DNA of 64,000 nucleotides from Whitmania pigra (Eukaryota; Annelida; Clitellata; Hirudinida; Haemopidae): NCBI GenBank assembly GCA_021613335.1, contig JAJTWR010000067.1, positions 456,001 to 520,000 of the forward strand, read 5' to 3'. Shown piece by piece: positions 26,199 to 36,363 of this stretch (position 1 is its first letter; each line of letters starts with the position of its first letter). The notes under the pieces were generated by a model. It saw only the letters and a program-made list of their open reading frames with translations, ran no database searches and was not told where the DNA came from. The position numbers and the translations under genes were made by a program.

Positions 26199-27048
26199 AT
26201 GGCAGGTTCTAAAGTTAACTTTCTTGTAATAGTTTTAGTGTGTATTTCGTCGGTTTGTGAGTGTTGTCGTAAGTTTAATATGTATTTTCATGAAAGTTTA
26301 AATAGAAATTATCAAAATATATTTTCATATCGAATTGTAAGGTGTTGATTTATAAGTAATTTCAGATAATTTCAGTAATCATAAAATCAAAAAGTTTTTA
26401 AAACTTTTAATTCAAAAAATTTAATTCTCATCAAATCAACACGAACTCAACAAGCAATTTTTATTAAATAAACAATAGTATCGAATGTTTTCAGTGTATC
26501 CAGTTTGCAACCCGGTTTGAGTCATTTCAGTTCTTTTTGATTAATTTTAAAAATAAAAATAAATTTTAAATGAAACTTTTTTCAGAGTAATTACGTCTGC
26601 CATCGCAAAACTTGTTGTAAGAAACTGTTATATTTTAAATAAAGGGTTGATCACATTTTCATTTCAATTTTTTTCAACGTTCAACTTATTGCTCCGCAAC
26701 TTATTCAGCATTTAAGTATTATTTGATCAGAAAGACATACGTATTAATAATAAACACCATATTCGCCATAAAGTATTCAGCCGATTGCTGCACTGCGAGG
26801 AAAAGGCCGTTTATTGGTTCTTTGAGATTTTTACTACAAACTGAAGTTACTTTCAAATTCTTTTCTATCAGATGTGATGGCTAACAAAACAAGGGGTTTC
26901 TTGATGATGAAAGGGATCAATTGCACAAACGTAATTTGTGTTTTTTAATATAATTTTATTTCTAAAAGTTAAATGAATACATATTTTAATTTTATTTGCC
27001 ATTTTGCAGTATCACAAATGCTGTGAGGTTCACAATATTGAATGCTGA
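26199..27048 (+). CDS. Gene A: secreted cysteine-rich microexon peptide
   Basis: Five exons: 26199-26268 (70 nt), 26495-26514 (20), 26586-26616 (31), 26872-26930 (59), 27010-27048 (39); 219 nt, 72 residues plus stop. Intron phases are 1,0,1,0 and introns are 226, 71, 255 and 79 nt. Exon 1 is a hydrophobic signal peptide that ends in a Cys-Cys pair. From that pair the cysteine pattern is CC-x4-C-x6-C-x4-C-x17-C-x5-CC-x6-C. Exon 2 contributes one cysteine, exon 3 two, exon 4 one and exon 5 a CC pair plus the final residue. Exon sizes, phases and cysteines match genes B, C and D, which is the main evidence for the model. The intron 2 donor (gtttga) is weak. AATAAA occurs at 27235. I do not recognise the family; a defence, venom-like, adhesive or signalling peptide would all fit. 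Confidence 0.85.
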
Positions 27049-28057
27049 TCTGCTTACGAAGGTGTGCCCTTAATTACTGACAATTTATATTCAATTTCAG
27101 TACCTGGTCTTTCGATATTCAACTTGAGTATCTTTACCTTTGAGATTCTTGCATACGATTGGCGGGATTTTTATTTTTCGCTCTGTTAGATTTGTTTACT
27201 CCCTCGTTGTTATTTTAAACTCGCATTCATTTGAAATAAAATCAGTTCCACAATCCACCACACTTTTTATCATTCAGTTTTGATCAGGTTTTTATGTAAA
27301 ATTGAGTTTAAAGTCCAACAGTTTCATTCCATGACAACAGCTATTTGTTTTATCATCTCTACCTGTTTGCGCTCGACTGATCTTAACTGAATTTTTCATT
27401 TTCCTTAAAAATATTCAGTCTTGAATTAGCTTTATTATGAATTGATTAAAATGTTCTTGAAATAAATATATTACTAACTGATTAAAATAAGATTAAAGTT
27501 AAATTTTCAATCACTTTCTTACAACATTTATTCCATTTAATATTTCATTATATTTAATGCAGGTGTCAAAGCAACTGGGGACGCTGTTCTTAAAGTTATA
27601 AATCTGAAGATGACGTTTAGAAATACAGGATTTCATTAAAATGTTTTAAATAAAAGCGGTTTCACATGTGATTTTACCAATATTTAAATGCGTTTAAGTT
27701 TTATATTACAGACGAGGCAAAAAAACTATTTGATTCTGCTTAAGTTTTAAATTACAGACAAATATTTGATTTGAAAACTATTTGATTCTGCTTATAGTGA
27801 AATTCCTAGTCAAAAGTATTTAGTCCGCTTTCTAAATTCTTTTATCAATGAGACATCCTAACAGTTTGCGATTTGATTTTGAGTGACATTTAATTGCCTT
27901 TGCTTGCCTTTGTTTAAATGTAACTTAAACCTACCAAAAGGGGGGTCCGTTTTGGTTAAAAACTTGGAAATATTACAATCATTATTTGCTTTTCCAACAC
28001 CAAATCGACATAACATGGCAACCCGTAATTTCTGTCGTTGGCACTGGCACGCGTAAG

Positions 28058-28247
28058 CAGAGGCGTCACTCTGGGGAGGACGCCATTTTAGGGGGGTGGC
28101 ACAGAAATCTTAATCTTTATATTTTGTGATGCACGTACCTTTTTTTGCTTGTGAGATTACCAGCTAATTTATGGTTTGTGGTGAAAGTTTTAAGGGGTAA
28201 CACCTTATGTTTCCCGCACCGAGTGACACCAACCGTAGTAACGCCTG
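28058..28247. mobile_element. Short MITE-like element with imperfect terminal inverted repeats
   Basis: The left end CAGAGGCGTCACTCTGG and the inverted right end CAGGCGTTACTACGG are related, and the interior is a 190-bp GC-richer noncoding island between genes A and B. No matching target-site duplication is visible, so the boundaries are approximate. Confidence 0.5.
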
Positions 28248-28700
28248 TTATTTGTTGAAACAATAACAAATAATTTGTATTTGGCTCATCAGATTTTAGA
28301 TGCTAAGAATGTAAATAAAATTATCTAAAAGAAAAATTTTTTTTTCACCAAATTTAACCACAATTTAAAAATCAGCAATTCAACTCAACGTGGAAATGCC
28401 ACATTGTTGCAAATCTCTTGAGTACGATTAAGACAATAAAGGCAATAATATTTAGTAAGATGATAAGATTTTTGTCAATATGATAAATAATTTCGTATTT
28501 TCATGTCGCAAGGAAATAAATTTCTCCTTAAGCTGTCAAAACATGGCCACTCATAAACCCAAGTAATGAGCTCATGAATTCAAACACCTTCTAACTGAAG
28601 CTCTGAATATATTTTTGTTAATGTCGCCCAAACTAGAATTGTATTGAAAAACTGGTTGAGAAGCGAATAATTGCCTTTCTAGTTTTAGGGTTAAAAAATA

Positions 28701-29786
28701 ATGAAAATGACGACTTCAGTTCTTTTGCTTTCGATAATCTTCGGTCTGCTGTGTAATTGCTGCAAAGGTTGCGGTAAGTCAATGCTATTTTCAGTACAAT
28801 TTGGGTCATAAAACTGTCGATTACATGGGAGCATTTTTAACTAAACATTCGCTAACCTTTTGCAGTTGAAAAACCTTGCACAAAAGTGAGTGAAATTGTT
28901 AATTTAGAAATTATATTTATGTAATATTTATAGTAAATTCCTATGCCATATTTATGTATTTATGTATTTATAATAAATTCCTACATGTTATAACTTCAAA
29001 ATATGTAATTTCAAATTATATGCCTGATACGTACAAAAGGACTAACACATATTTTTAGATTTTATTATTTCGAAGTTATAAAATTTCAACTCCTTTATCG
29101 CATGACTTCAACTTGATATTTTTAATTTATGTTAATCTTGTAATTTGTTGACGCCAGGATTATTATCGCTGCCAGAACAACCGGTGCCGTGAGTGTTACT
29201 CCATAATTTTTCTATAATTAAAAATTTTTCTATAATTAAAAATTTTTCTATAATTAAAAATTTTTCTATAATTAAACTTTTTTCTATAATTAATGCCTTA
29301 ATATTTCAGGACATAAATTGTTTCGATTTGAATGTGATCAATTTATTGAACCTTATTCTTTACGAAATTCATAATAATATAAAATAACAAATATTTGTAA
29401 CAATAAAAAAGACATTTAGGATCCAAAATTTTAGAAGTTTAAATTAGTACAAATTGCCTCCCATCAGACGCATACCAACACGGCATCTGGGGGAATGATT
29501 ACTGGGAGGAAATAGATAGTAAATGTGATTCTCCAACGGTATACTTATTATTTAATGAATTGTTAATTACATTTCTAATTGCTTTTTTGCTATTTTTAAG
29601 TTATTGGAAATAATAATAATAACAATAGTAATGGGAGATTATGTTAATAATAGTTTATCTTTGTTTTACTCTTAGTTACTAATATTCATCTATTTGCATG
29701 AATTGTTTGAACATGATTTTAATCCTTGGCAGAGAATAAGACCATGCTGCAATCGATGCACCAATCAGTATGTTTTGGGCAAGTAA
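28701..29786 (+). CDS. Gene B: secreted cysteine-rich microexon peptide
   Basis: Five exons: 28701-28773 (73 nt), 28866-28885 (20), 29158-29188 (31), 29468-29538 (71), 29733-29786 (54); 249 nt, 82 residues plus stop. Phases are 1,0,1,0 and introns are 92, 272, 279 and 194 nt. The signal peptide is again followed by CC. The pattern is that of A, with an extra KGC inserted after the first CC, x19 before the fifth conserved cysteine, x8 before the second CC, and x2 before the last cysteine. The extra cysteine makes ten from the first CC onward, against nine in the other three, so an additional disulfide is possible. Exon 4 is longer and acidic/aromatic, unlike the basic exon 4 of A and C. The 3' UTR is cut by a hAT element 45 nt after the stop. 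Confidence 0.85.
29204..29294. repeat. 18-bp tandem repeat in intron 3 of gene B
   Basis: About five copies of tttttctataattaaaaa. The repeat is intronic, and the ORF across it is an artefact. Confidence 0.9.
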
Positions 29787-29830
29787 TCGGTAAATACGTA
29801 TATTTTATTAATAATTTACTCTATTATTGG

Positions 29831-31125
29831 CAGTGTTGTGCAGTATCGAATTACATGTAATTCGTTACTGTAATTAATTACATTTTTTGGTAATCCATAA
29901 CCTGTACCAGTTACAAAATTTTTGTTTACTTTTACTTGTAACAAATTACTATTTTCGGTCATACTTTTAATTCGTTACCTTTTTAGCACAAGACGTTACA
30001 AAGTAACATAAATAAAATTTTAAAATAAAATAATCTAATTTAAAATTTTATTAAAATTCTAGATTGTTATTCTTTGGTTCGTTCGAGAACCTTTCTCTTC
30101 CAGATCATCGCTCATTTGTTGTTGTGGTTATCGCCGGTCGTTTTTGTTAAATCGGAAATTGTTGATTAGTCATACCGAAACTTTTTTAATATATAATATT
30201 GTATGTATATAATATTATAAGATTTAATATATCGTAGTATGGATTCATTTGAAGCCAGTTTGAGTGTCGTTAACGAAGATAAGAGGAACAAGGGTGAAGA
30301 TAGTCCGTGGCCGTATTTGAACAAAATGTTCAGATTTCAATCAAAGGAAAATCATATAAGTATGCATGCCTACTCTGCCAATAGAAAAAAAACTATATGT
30401 TCAGCATATGAAGGTTCTTCATCTAACTTGAAAAAGCACATGGAACGCATGCATCCAACAGAAGTTAAGGAATATGGGATATTTATTGCCAACGGTTGTC
30501 AAGCTTCATGAGAAACTGGTAGCCAAAATAGCATCTCATTCATCTGATGCTGACAGTGTTGAAGACAGTTTCTTCAATTGCACAAGGTCAACTGATATTC
30601 TGATGCAGTATCTTCAAGACCGATCAGACGACATGAACATTATTTATCCAGTTGAACGCTCCTCTGAGCATTAGTGCAGCTATTGAAAGATTATTCAGCT
30701 ATGCTGATATGAACAGCCGAAGGACCATAATGAGTGACAAACTATTCGAGGACTTAGTTAAGTTAAAAATTAACAAATGCTTGTGATTGTAATAAATAAT
30801 AAAAACACCAAAAGAATGCATTAGTTCAAATGTTATTACTTAGTAACTGTTAGTACTAGCAGTTAATACCATTAATTGTTTTAACGATAATAGAAACAAT
30901 TCCTTTTAAATAATACGGAATGATGTATGATCACAATAATTGCCGCATCAAAGTTTAAAAAAATGCGCTAATTTTTACTTAAAAGTAACTTTTGGGTGAT
31001 GTAACTTTTCACTTTTACTTGAGTAACTTTTTGAGACAATACTCTTACTTATACTTAAGTAGCTTTTTGAGCTATTACTTTTACTTGTAACTAATCACCG
31101 AAATGAGGTAATTTTTACAACACTG
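29831..31125 (+). mobile_element. Non-autonomous hAT-superfamily DNA transposon
   Basis: The ends are CAGTGTTGTG and its inverted partner (…CAACACTG). The 8 bp flanking each end are identical, ATTATTGG at 29823-29830 and again at 31126-31133, a perfect hAT-type target-site duplication. The interior keeps the 5' (BED finger) and 3' (dimerisation) coding ends, but the catalytic middle is missing. Subterminal regions are rich in short TTAC/GTAA repeats, as is usual for hAT elements. The clean duplication argues for a fairly recent insertion, just after the stop codon of gene B. Confidence 0.92.
30239..30786 (+). pseudogene. Internally deleted hAT transposase remnant (BED finger plus C-terminal dimerisation segment)
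   Basis: The first ORF (30239-30511) has a BED-finger outline: WPYLNKMF, then CSAYEG (second zinc cysteine changed), SSNLKKHMERMH with the H-x4-H pair. A frameshift at about 30480 leads into further short frames. Near 30655-30786 the sequence LSISAAIERLF followed by MSDKLFEDLVKLKINK matches the conserved end of hAT transposases. The DDE core that should lie between is gone, so no active enzyme can be made. Confidence 0.8.
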
Positions 31126-31425
31126 ATTATTGGAATATAACTATTAATATCATTTAACTTGTTTTATAATTAAATTTTTATTTAAATTGTAAATTATAAT
31201 TAAATATATCAAGTTTTATTCTTTCAACAGATTTCATGGAATAATGAAGCTTTTAAAATTGACAAATACAAAATTGAAAATAATAAATAATTTTAATTTA
31301 AACTAAATAAAGTTCTTGGACATCTATTTTTTGCAAATTTTAATAAAGTAATTGTAATCAAATGTTTCTGCTATTTCACATAAAAAAAAGATTACTTCGA
31401 TATAGTAAATTTTCAACAGACATTG

Positions 31426-31655
31426 CCAAATATTTTTTTGCAATAAGATCGTAAAGCCATGGAATGCAATGCGAAATGAAATCGCATTAAAAATAATTAA
31501 CTCAAGTACAATTTCTCGTTTTAATGCGCTAATATTCGACTTTGACTGTAATAGCTTCTTATCATATAAATGATTATCCTTGAAAATCGAAACTTGTACA
31601 GACTTGTGTTAGCGGTCTGACACATCAGTTTGATGTTTAATAAAATAAAATTAAA
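31426..31655 (+). mobile_element. 3' end of a CR1/L2/Jockey-type LINE (fragment 1)
   Basis: Reads NKIVKPWNAM, NEIA, SRFNALIFDFD to a stop at 31573, the end of the reverse-transcriptase ORF (consensus NRIVKLWNALPNEIV...). It is followed by a 3' UTR with ACAGACTTGTGTTAG and an A/T-rich tail. Fragment 2 (34850-35192, minus strand) shares both the coding end and this UTR motif, so they are one family. It is truncated at the 5' end. Confidence 0.75.
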
Positions 31656-32040
31656 AAAAAACCAATTTAAAACAGCTTATAAATAATAAATAAATCAGTA
31701 AATTATGAAGTGTATAAAACATCGTAATTAACTATTTATATATTTATAAATATGAAACTAGCTGAAAATTGTTAACGTACTGGAAATCGGAAATGTTGTT
31801 ATCATTAAAGTAATAATGAATATTATAACTTAACACTATGATTAAATGATTATCATTAAATTATCATTAAATGATTAATGACTAATATTAATGATTTGTT
31901 AGGTGCATTTAAGCATTTCATCCTTATTCCCGTAAATCATGAATTGATTGGATACAAAGAAAAATTCATGAGGCGCATGCTGTCGGCCATTAATAAACAT
32001 TTTTCTGGACATATTTCAAATAAAAAAAAGTTAATGCTAT

Positions 32041-32100
32041 ATTGAGTGCTTCAAGTCCATGGACATACTTTTGATCTCAGCTGATATTTTCGTTGAAAGG
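32041..32100 (+). promoter_or_regulatory. Candidate noncoding first exon of gene C with a 14-mer shared by gene D
   Basis: A donor-like GAAAG-GTAAGA occurs at 32096-32104 and an acceptor-like GTTGCAG just before the gene C start (32541-32547), suggesting a 5' UTR intron. The 14-mer TACTTTTGATCTCA at 32066-32079 recurs exactly at 36280-36293 upstream of gene D. Genes A and B lack an exact copy. Confidence 0.4.
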
Positions 32101-32560
32101 TAAGACACATTTGCAATTTACTTTAGTTTAAATCTAATTAAATGCAATTGTTTGCATAATCTAAAATAGCATAAAAAATGCCTTTCTTGTAATTCCACCA
32201 AATACGGAAATGTATAACGCTAGTTATTTAATTAACTATACTATAATTAATTATACTTCATGCTTAGTAAGCGAGATGGTTACGTTGCAATGACAATCAT
32301 GTTATATTTAGATTATGGCAAATTGTTAATTGTCACAATGCTTGCAAAATTTATTAGTTCCAGAAACATTTACGAGCAACTATGATTTGATCTCATAACG
32401 GAAGCTTTAACCACTCTCAGCTCGACAGAGATCCGCCTAGCTAAATAAATAAATTATATTATATCGTAAAAATAATAACATTTAAAACAATTACATTATA
32501 AAAATAATAATTTCTTGTGTTTCATATAAATGTAATCGATGTTGCAGAGAATTACGACAG

Positions 32561-33513
32561 ATGAGGATCACCAATTACTTCCTGATTGTTGTGACTGTTT
32601 CCCTTTTAACACTTTCGTCCGAATGTTGTAGTGAGTATCTTGCAAATGAAAAAGGAAGTCCATTTTTAAAACCAATTTTTGTCTGGATGATAATTTCGTT
32701 ATTTTAATTAATATTGTGGCTAATTGAATATCAAATTTTTGCCGTTATTATTATTATTATTATTATTATTAAGGCAAAAAATGCTTCTCATACAGTAAAT
32801 AACTTTAATTATTGACGATAATAAATTAATTATTTTTGAAAAATATTCAAAATATTTCTTGATCAAATGACTTTTTTTATGCAGGACCACCACCATGCAA
32901 CAAGGTAAGGAGTTTGTCAACAAATTTCGCAATTTTGAAATTATGTAATTAAATTAATTAATCAAGTAGTTTCTAAAGTTAACAATTTAACATAATTTCA
33001 GGAAAAATACCTTTGTGCAGATGGCGCTTGCTGTGAGAATTTTTTTTGATTGATTAACAATTATTTATGCTTGCAACTAAGAAATATTTGATAGCTTAAT
33101 TAATATACTTAATTAATGAAATAATTTGCTAAAACGTTGTTTATTTCGATTGTACCTGAAACGAAGATGGAGTTAAAAAATAGTAACGAAAACAACTTAA
33201 TTTATTAATAACTTAAGTTATTTAATTTAGAATTAATTGAAATACTATTTAGTGAAATTACGTCGCACAATTCAGATGCAAAAAGAGCATTTGTTGGGAT
33301 GGTACGTATCAGTATTTACAAGTTCTGCAAGGAGGTGTGACTTTTGTTTCTGGTATTTCAGATGAATGGCTTTATGTTTGTTCAGCTATTATTAACTTTA
33401 TTTTATTTAAGAATTTTATGATTTGATTTTGGTCAATTAAATATTAAATAAATGACATTCAAAATTACATTCTTAATTCTTCGCAGTCGGAGGAATGCTG
33501 TGAAGCCTGCTGA
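32561..33513 (+). CDS. Gene C: secreted cysteine-rich microexon peptide
   Basis: Five exons: 32561-32630 (70 nt), 32885-32904 (20), 33002-33032 (31), 33276-33334 (59), 33487-33513 (27); 207 nt, 68 residues plus stop. Phases are 1,0,1,0 and introns are 254, 97, 243 and 152 nt. The cysteine pattern is CC-x4-C-x6-C-x4-C-x17-C-x5-CC-x2-C, identical to gene A until the last gap. Exon 4 contains an internal gtacgt that could be an earlier donor; the later gtgtga donor is preferred because it gives the same 59-nt exon as gene A and keeps the conserved cysteine. Exon 2 is proline-rich (RPPPC). This is the shortest member, and its C-terminus ends right after the last cysteine. Confidence 0.85.
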
Positions 33514-34849
33514 AGCAATTGGTGGACAAAATAATTTTCATAAAATGTTTTTGATTTGTGCTTACTTTTCGTAATTAAAATTTATAATAATAATAATAGT
33601 AAATTAAATTAAATTAAATAATATTCTGTTTCATCAAGAAGAGACAATCTAAAATTACAGATGGCGAATTACAGTTTAATTCCATCTCATTTTATAATCA
33701 GCAATTGATGAGTTTCTTGATGAGAAGAGTGAATCATTTGAAATATTTTGTTTATTTAAATCTTTTGGTAAAATAAAATTTAGTTTTAATTGTCCGATGA
33801 TGTTAGTCAAAAATAGCATTTGAAAGCAGAAAAATTCAATGTATTTGTTTGTGATATTTTTTTTTTTTTTTTTTTTTGAAGCAAGTCGATAACATCAAAA
33901 GTCTTCTAAAGCATGAATGTTACAAACATGATCCTCGACATCGGACATTTAAAAGTAACGAACACCTTTGCTTAGCATGGAATCGTTTTGCTATCAAAAT
34001 AATGCTTTCTATTTTTGGAAGAGCGGACAGTTCAATGTAATGGCAACCCTACGGGCAATTTGGGCGCAAATCGATTTTTAGGTCCCTTGGATCGGACAAA
34101 GTTCATGTCTAAAGGCCTCAACCTGACCCTTTCCTGAATTATTTTTTGACTCATTTTGGGTTTGCATATTCGATAATATATGCATAAAGTTTTAATGGAT
34201 ATAAGTAAGACGTTGCTCGTGGTTTTCAAGCGGCCCCAAAATGCTATTTTGCATGTTTTAGAAGGTTTACTTGTTAAATTTATTTAAAATTTTACAGAAC
34301 GTTTGTAAATAATAAAGTGTTATTGTGTATAAAATTGAAAATGAGGGTTTTAAAAAAGGAAGTGGATGGCTCTGAACTATGATTACTGATTTGTGAAATC
34401 ATATTTGCAATGAAGAATTATTCAAACTGCCTGAAGGTGTTAACAAATATTTTGCAATGTGAAAATTTTCTTGTCGGACAAATGACTTTTTTATCAAATA
34501 AAATTACAAAGTCTAAAAATTGTGTTTCTTTGAATTTTATTGGTGGGTCCTGAAAAGAGCATAGTTATGAGGAGAGAACCATTATTAAGTTCATATATTT
34601 TTAATAAACAAAAAATCAATATTATAACTTGCTTGTAAACTTGACTAATTTCGTTATTCAAAATGATTCACGATGATTTGAAAGTAATATATGGCAAATA
34701 CTGCTAAAAATGTATCATGTTAGGAAGGTGACAATGTTTTTGGAATTAAATGTTCTGAATATCAACTTTTGAGTGAACACGGAACAAAACATCTCACTAG
34801 ATGTTAAAGAGTAACAGGAACTCAAAAAACAAATGTTGTTGAATTATTT
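33514..34849. other. Intergenic DNA after gene C
   Basis: No gene supported. A T17 homopolymer lies at about 33860. A GC-richer island at about 34040-34230 reads as a short minus-strand frame of unknown origin; it looks like repeat-derived DNA, but no ends are visible. AATAAA occurs at about 33771, usable by gene C. Confidence 0.4.
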
Positions 34850-35192
34850 ATTTATTAATCTTCAAACTGAAGGGTCTTCGAGACCACTAACACAAGTCTG
34901 TAAAATCATTTAACATAACAAAAGTACAACAAGCTCCGAATGACAAGGATAATCAGGTATATGTTAAGAAACGATTGAAATCAAAGTCACGTATCAAAGC
35001 ATTAAAACGAGAAAGCGTATCCGAATTCACTATTTCGTTTGGTAGTGCGTTCCATAGTTTTACTATTCTATTAAAGAAAGAATATTTGAAAACATCTGTT
35101 GTATATTTGGTAAATCGTATTTTGATTTTTTTCAACTTTATCAAATTGTTATTAGGTATTTGTGGTGAGTGTTTCACACTGGGGAACCACAT
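34850..35192 (-). mobile_element. 3' end of a CR1/L2/Jockey-type LINE (fragment 2)
   Basis: On the minus strand the frame 35192-34953 gives NNNLIKLKKIKIRF, then KYSFFNRIVKLWNALPNEIV, SRFNALIRDFD and a stop, the typical end of a LINE reverse-transcriptase ORF. It is followed by a 3' UTR with ACAGACTTGTGTTAGTGGTC. Same family as the fragment at 31426-31655, opposite orientation. Confidence 0.8.
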
Positions 35193-35631
35193 TCAAGAAT
35201 AGGTCTGACGAGATGCAAAAGGCAAGCTTTAGGACATCCTGGTCCCTCGAGAAGAAGGATGCCCTAATCATCCACGAAAGTTTAAGTTTTTCGGTGACCG
35301 AAAGAATTATCTCTTCATTCATTTGGGTCAGTATTACACAAAGTGAGTCCGTCATTTCCACGAGAACGTCTCTCATACAATCCTCGGAGATAGACGTTTT
35401 TTCAGTTCTCGACATACTGACTTTAAAATTAGCCGAAAAGAAGCAATATGTCAGAACGACAACGTTTTTAATAAAATTAGTAACTTTAATACGCCAACCA
35501 CTTCGAGTTTGTCGGAAAAGCTGTCGACGTGCATTTCGACCGAATTTGAAAACGGTTAGAACGATTCGAGCAGAAGTATTAGAAAGGACCTCGTAAAGTC
35601 CATTCCTGGGACGAAGCGCAAGTAGCCGCAT
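35152..35631 (-). other. Unclassified ORF next to the LINE fragment
   Basis: A 159-codon open frame on the minus strand (a 144-codon frame is also open on the plus strand). GC content is higher than in the surroundings. The minus frame lies upstream of, and overlaps in another phase, the LINE coding end, so it may be further LINE-derived or element-captured sequence. No motif is recognised, and dual-strand openness makes true coding uncertain. Confidence 0.3.
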
Positions 35632-35684
35632 GGGCGACTACGAAGTCCCGACGTCGATCCGACCGATGTCGACGATCTGGAGGG

Positions 35685-35840
35685 TAGAATAGTAATATAT
35701 ATAATATATAAGTTATTTGGTAGAATAGTAATATATATAATACATAAGTTATTTGGTAGAATATAATATATATATATAATATATAATTTATTTGGTAGAA
35801 TAGTAATATATATATAATATATAATTTATTTGGTAGAATA
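35685..35840. repeat. AT-rich tandem repeat, about 37-bp unit, four copies
   Basis: Units begin TAGAATAGTAATATATATAA and end in TTATTTGG. They vary by small slips in the TA run. Confidence 0.9.
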
Positions 35841-36363
35841 GTGCAAGCGATCGTATTTTATCCAAACATGCGGACGTTTTGTTTACCCGAGCGATATTTT
35901 GCGATTAAGAATCTGTTGTATGATTGCCCTTTATTGTTTGAAGTATTTTGTTGTTGAAATGATGAAAACTGATAAAAACTTAAAGGTAGTCAATAGTTCG
36001 TTTGTTATTTTAAATTTTAAACTATTTAGTTTTTCTAACTAAACGCATTTATGTAATTCCTACACTTCGAGTTACATCAAAAGAGTCAATAAATATGACA
36101 TAACAAAGGCTTCTCGTGTTATCATTCATTAATCAGGAATCTATGATGTGAGCAGATATTTTCGAAACATGTGAAAAATGCCTTTGCACTAAAACCAGTT
36201 GACGTTAGGTCAATATAAAACAAAGAAATAAATAAAAATAAATAACTAAAAAGCAAAAAATAAAGTAAAGCACATAAAATACTTTTGATCTCAATGAACT
36301 TGACATACTTAAACCATGAAATTCCGTTTTTATTTGAAAAAGTTGAATCACAACCAGTCAGTT

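Noticed and set aside
30474..30674. Separate 66-codon ORF
   Set aside because: It is the frameshifted continuation of the hAT transposase remnant, not an independent gene.
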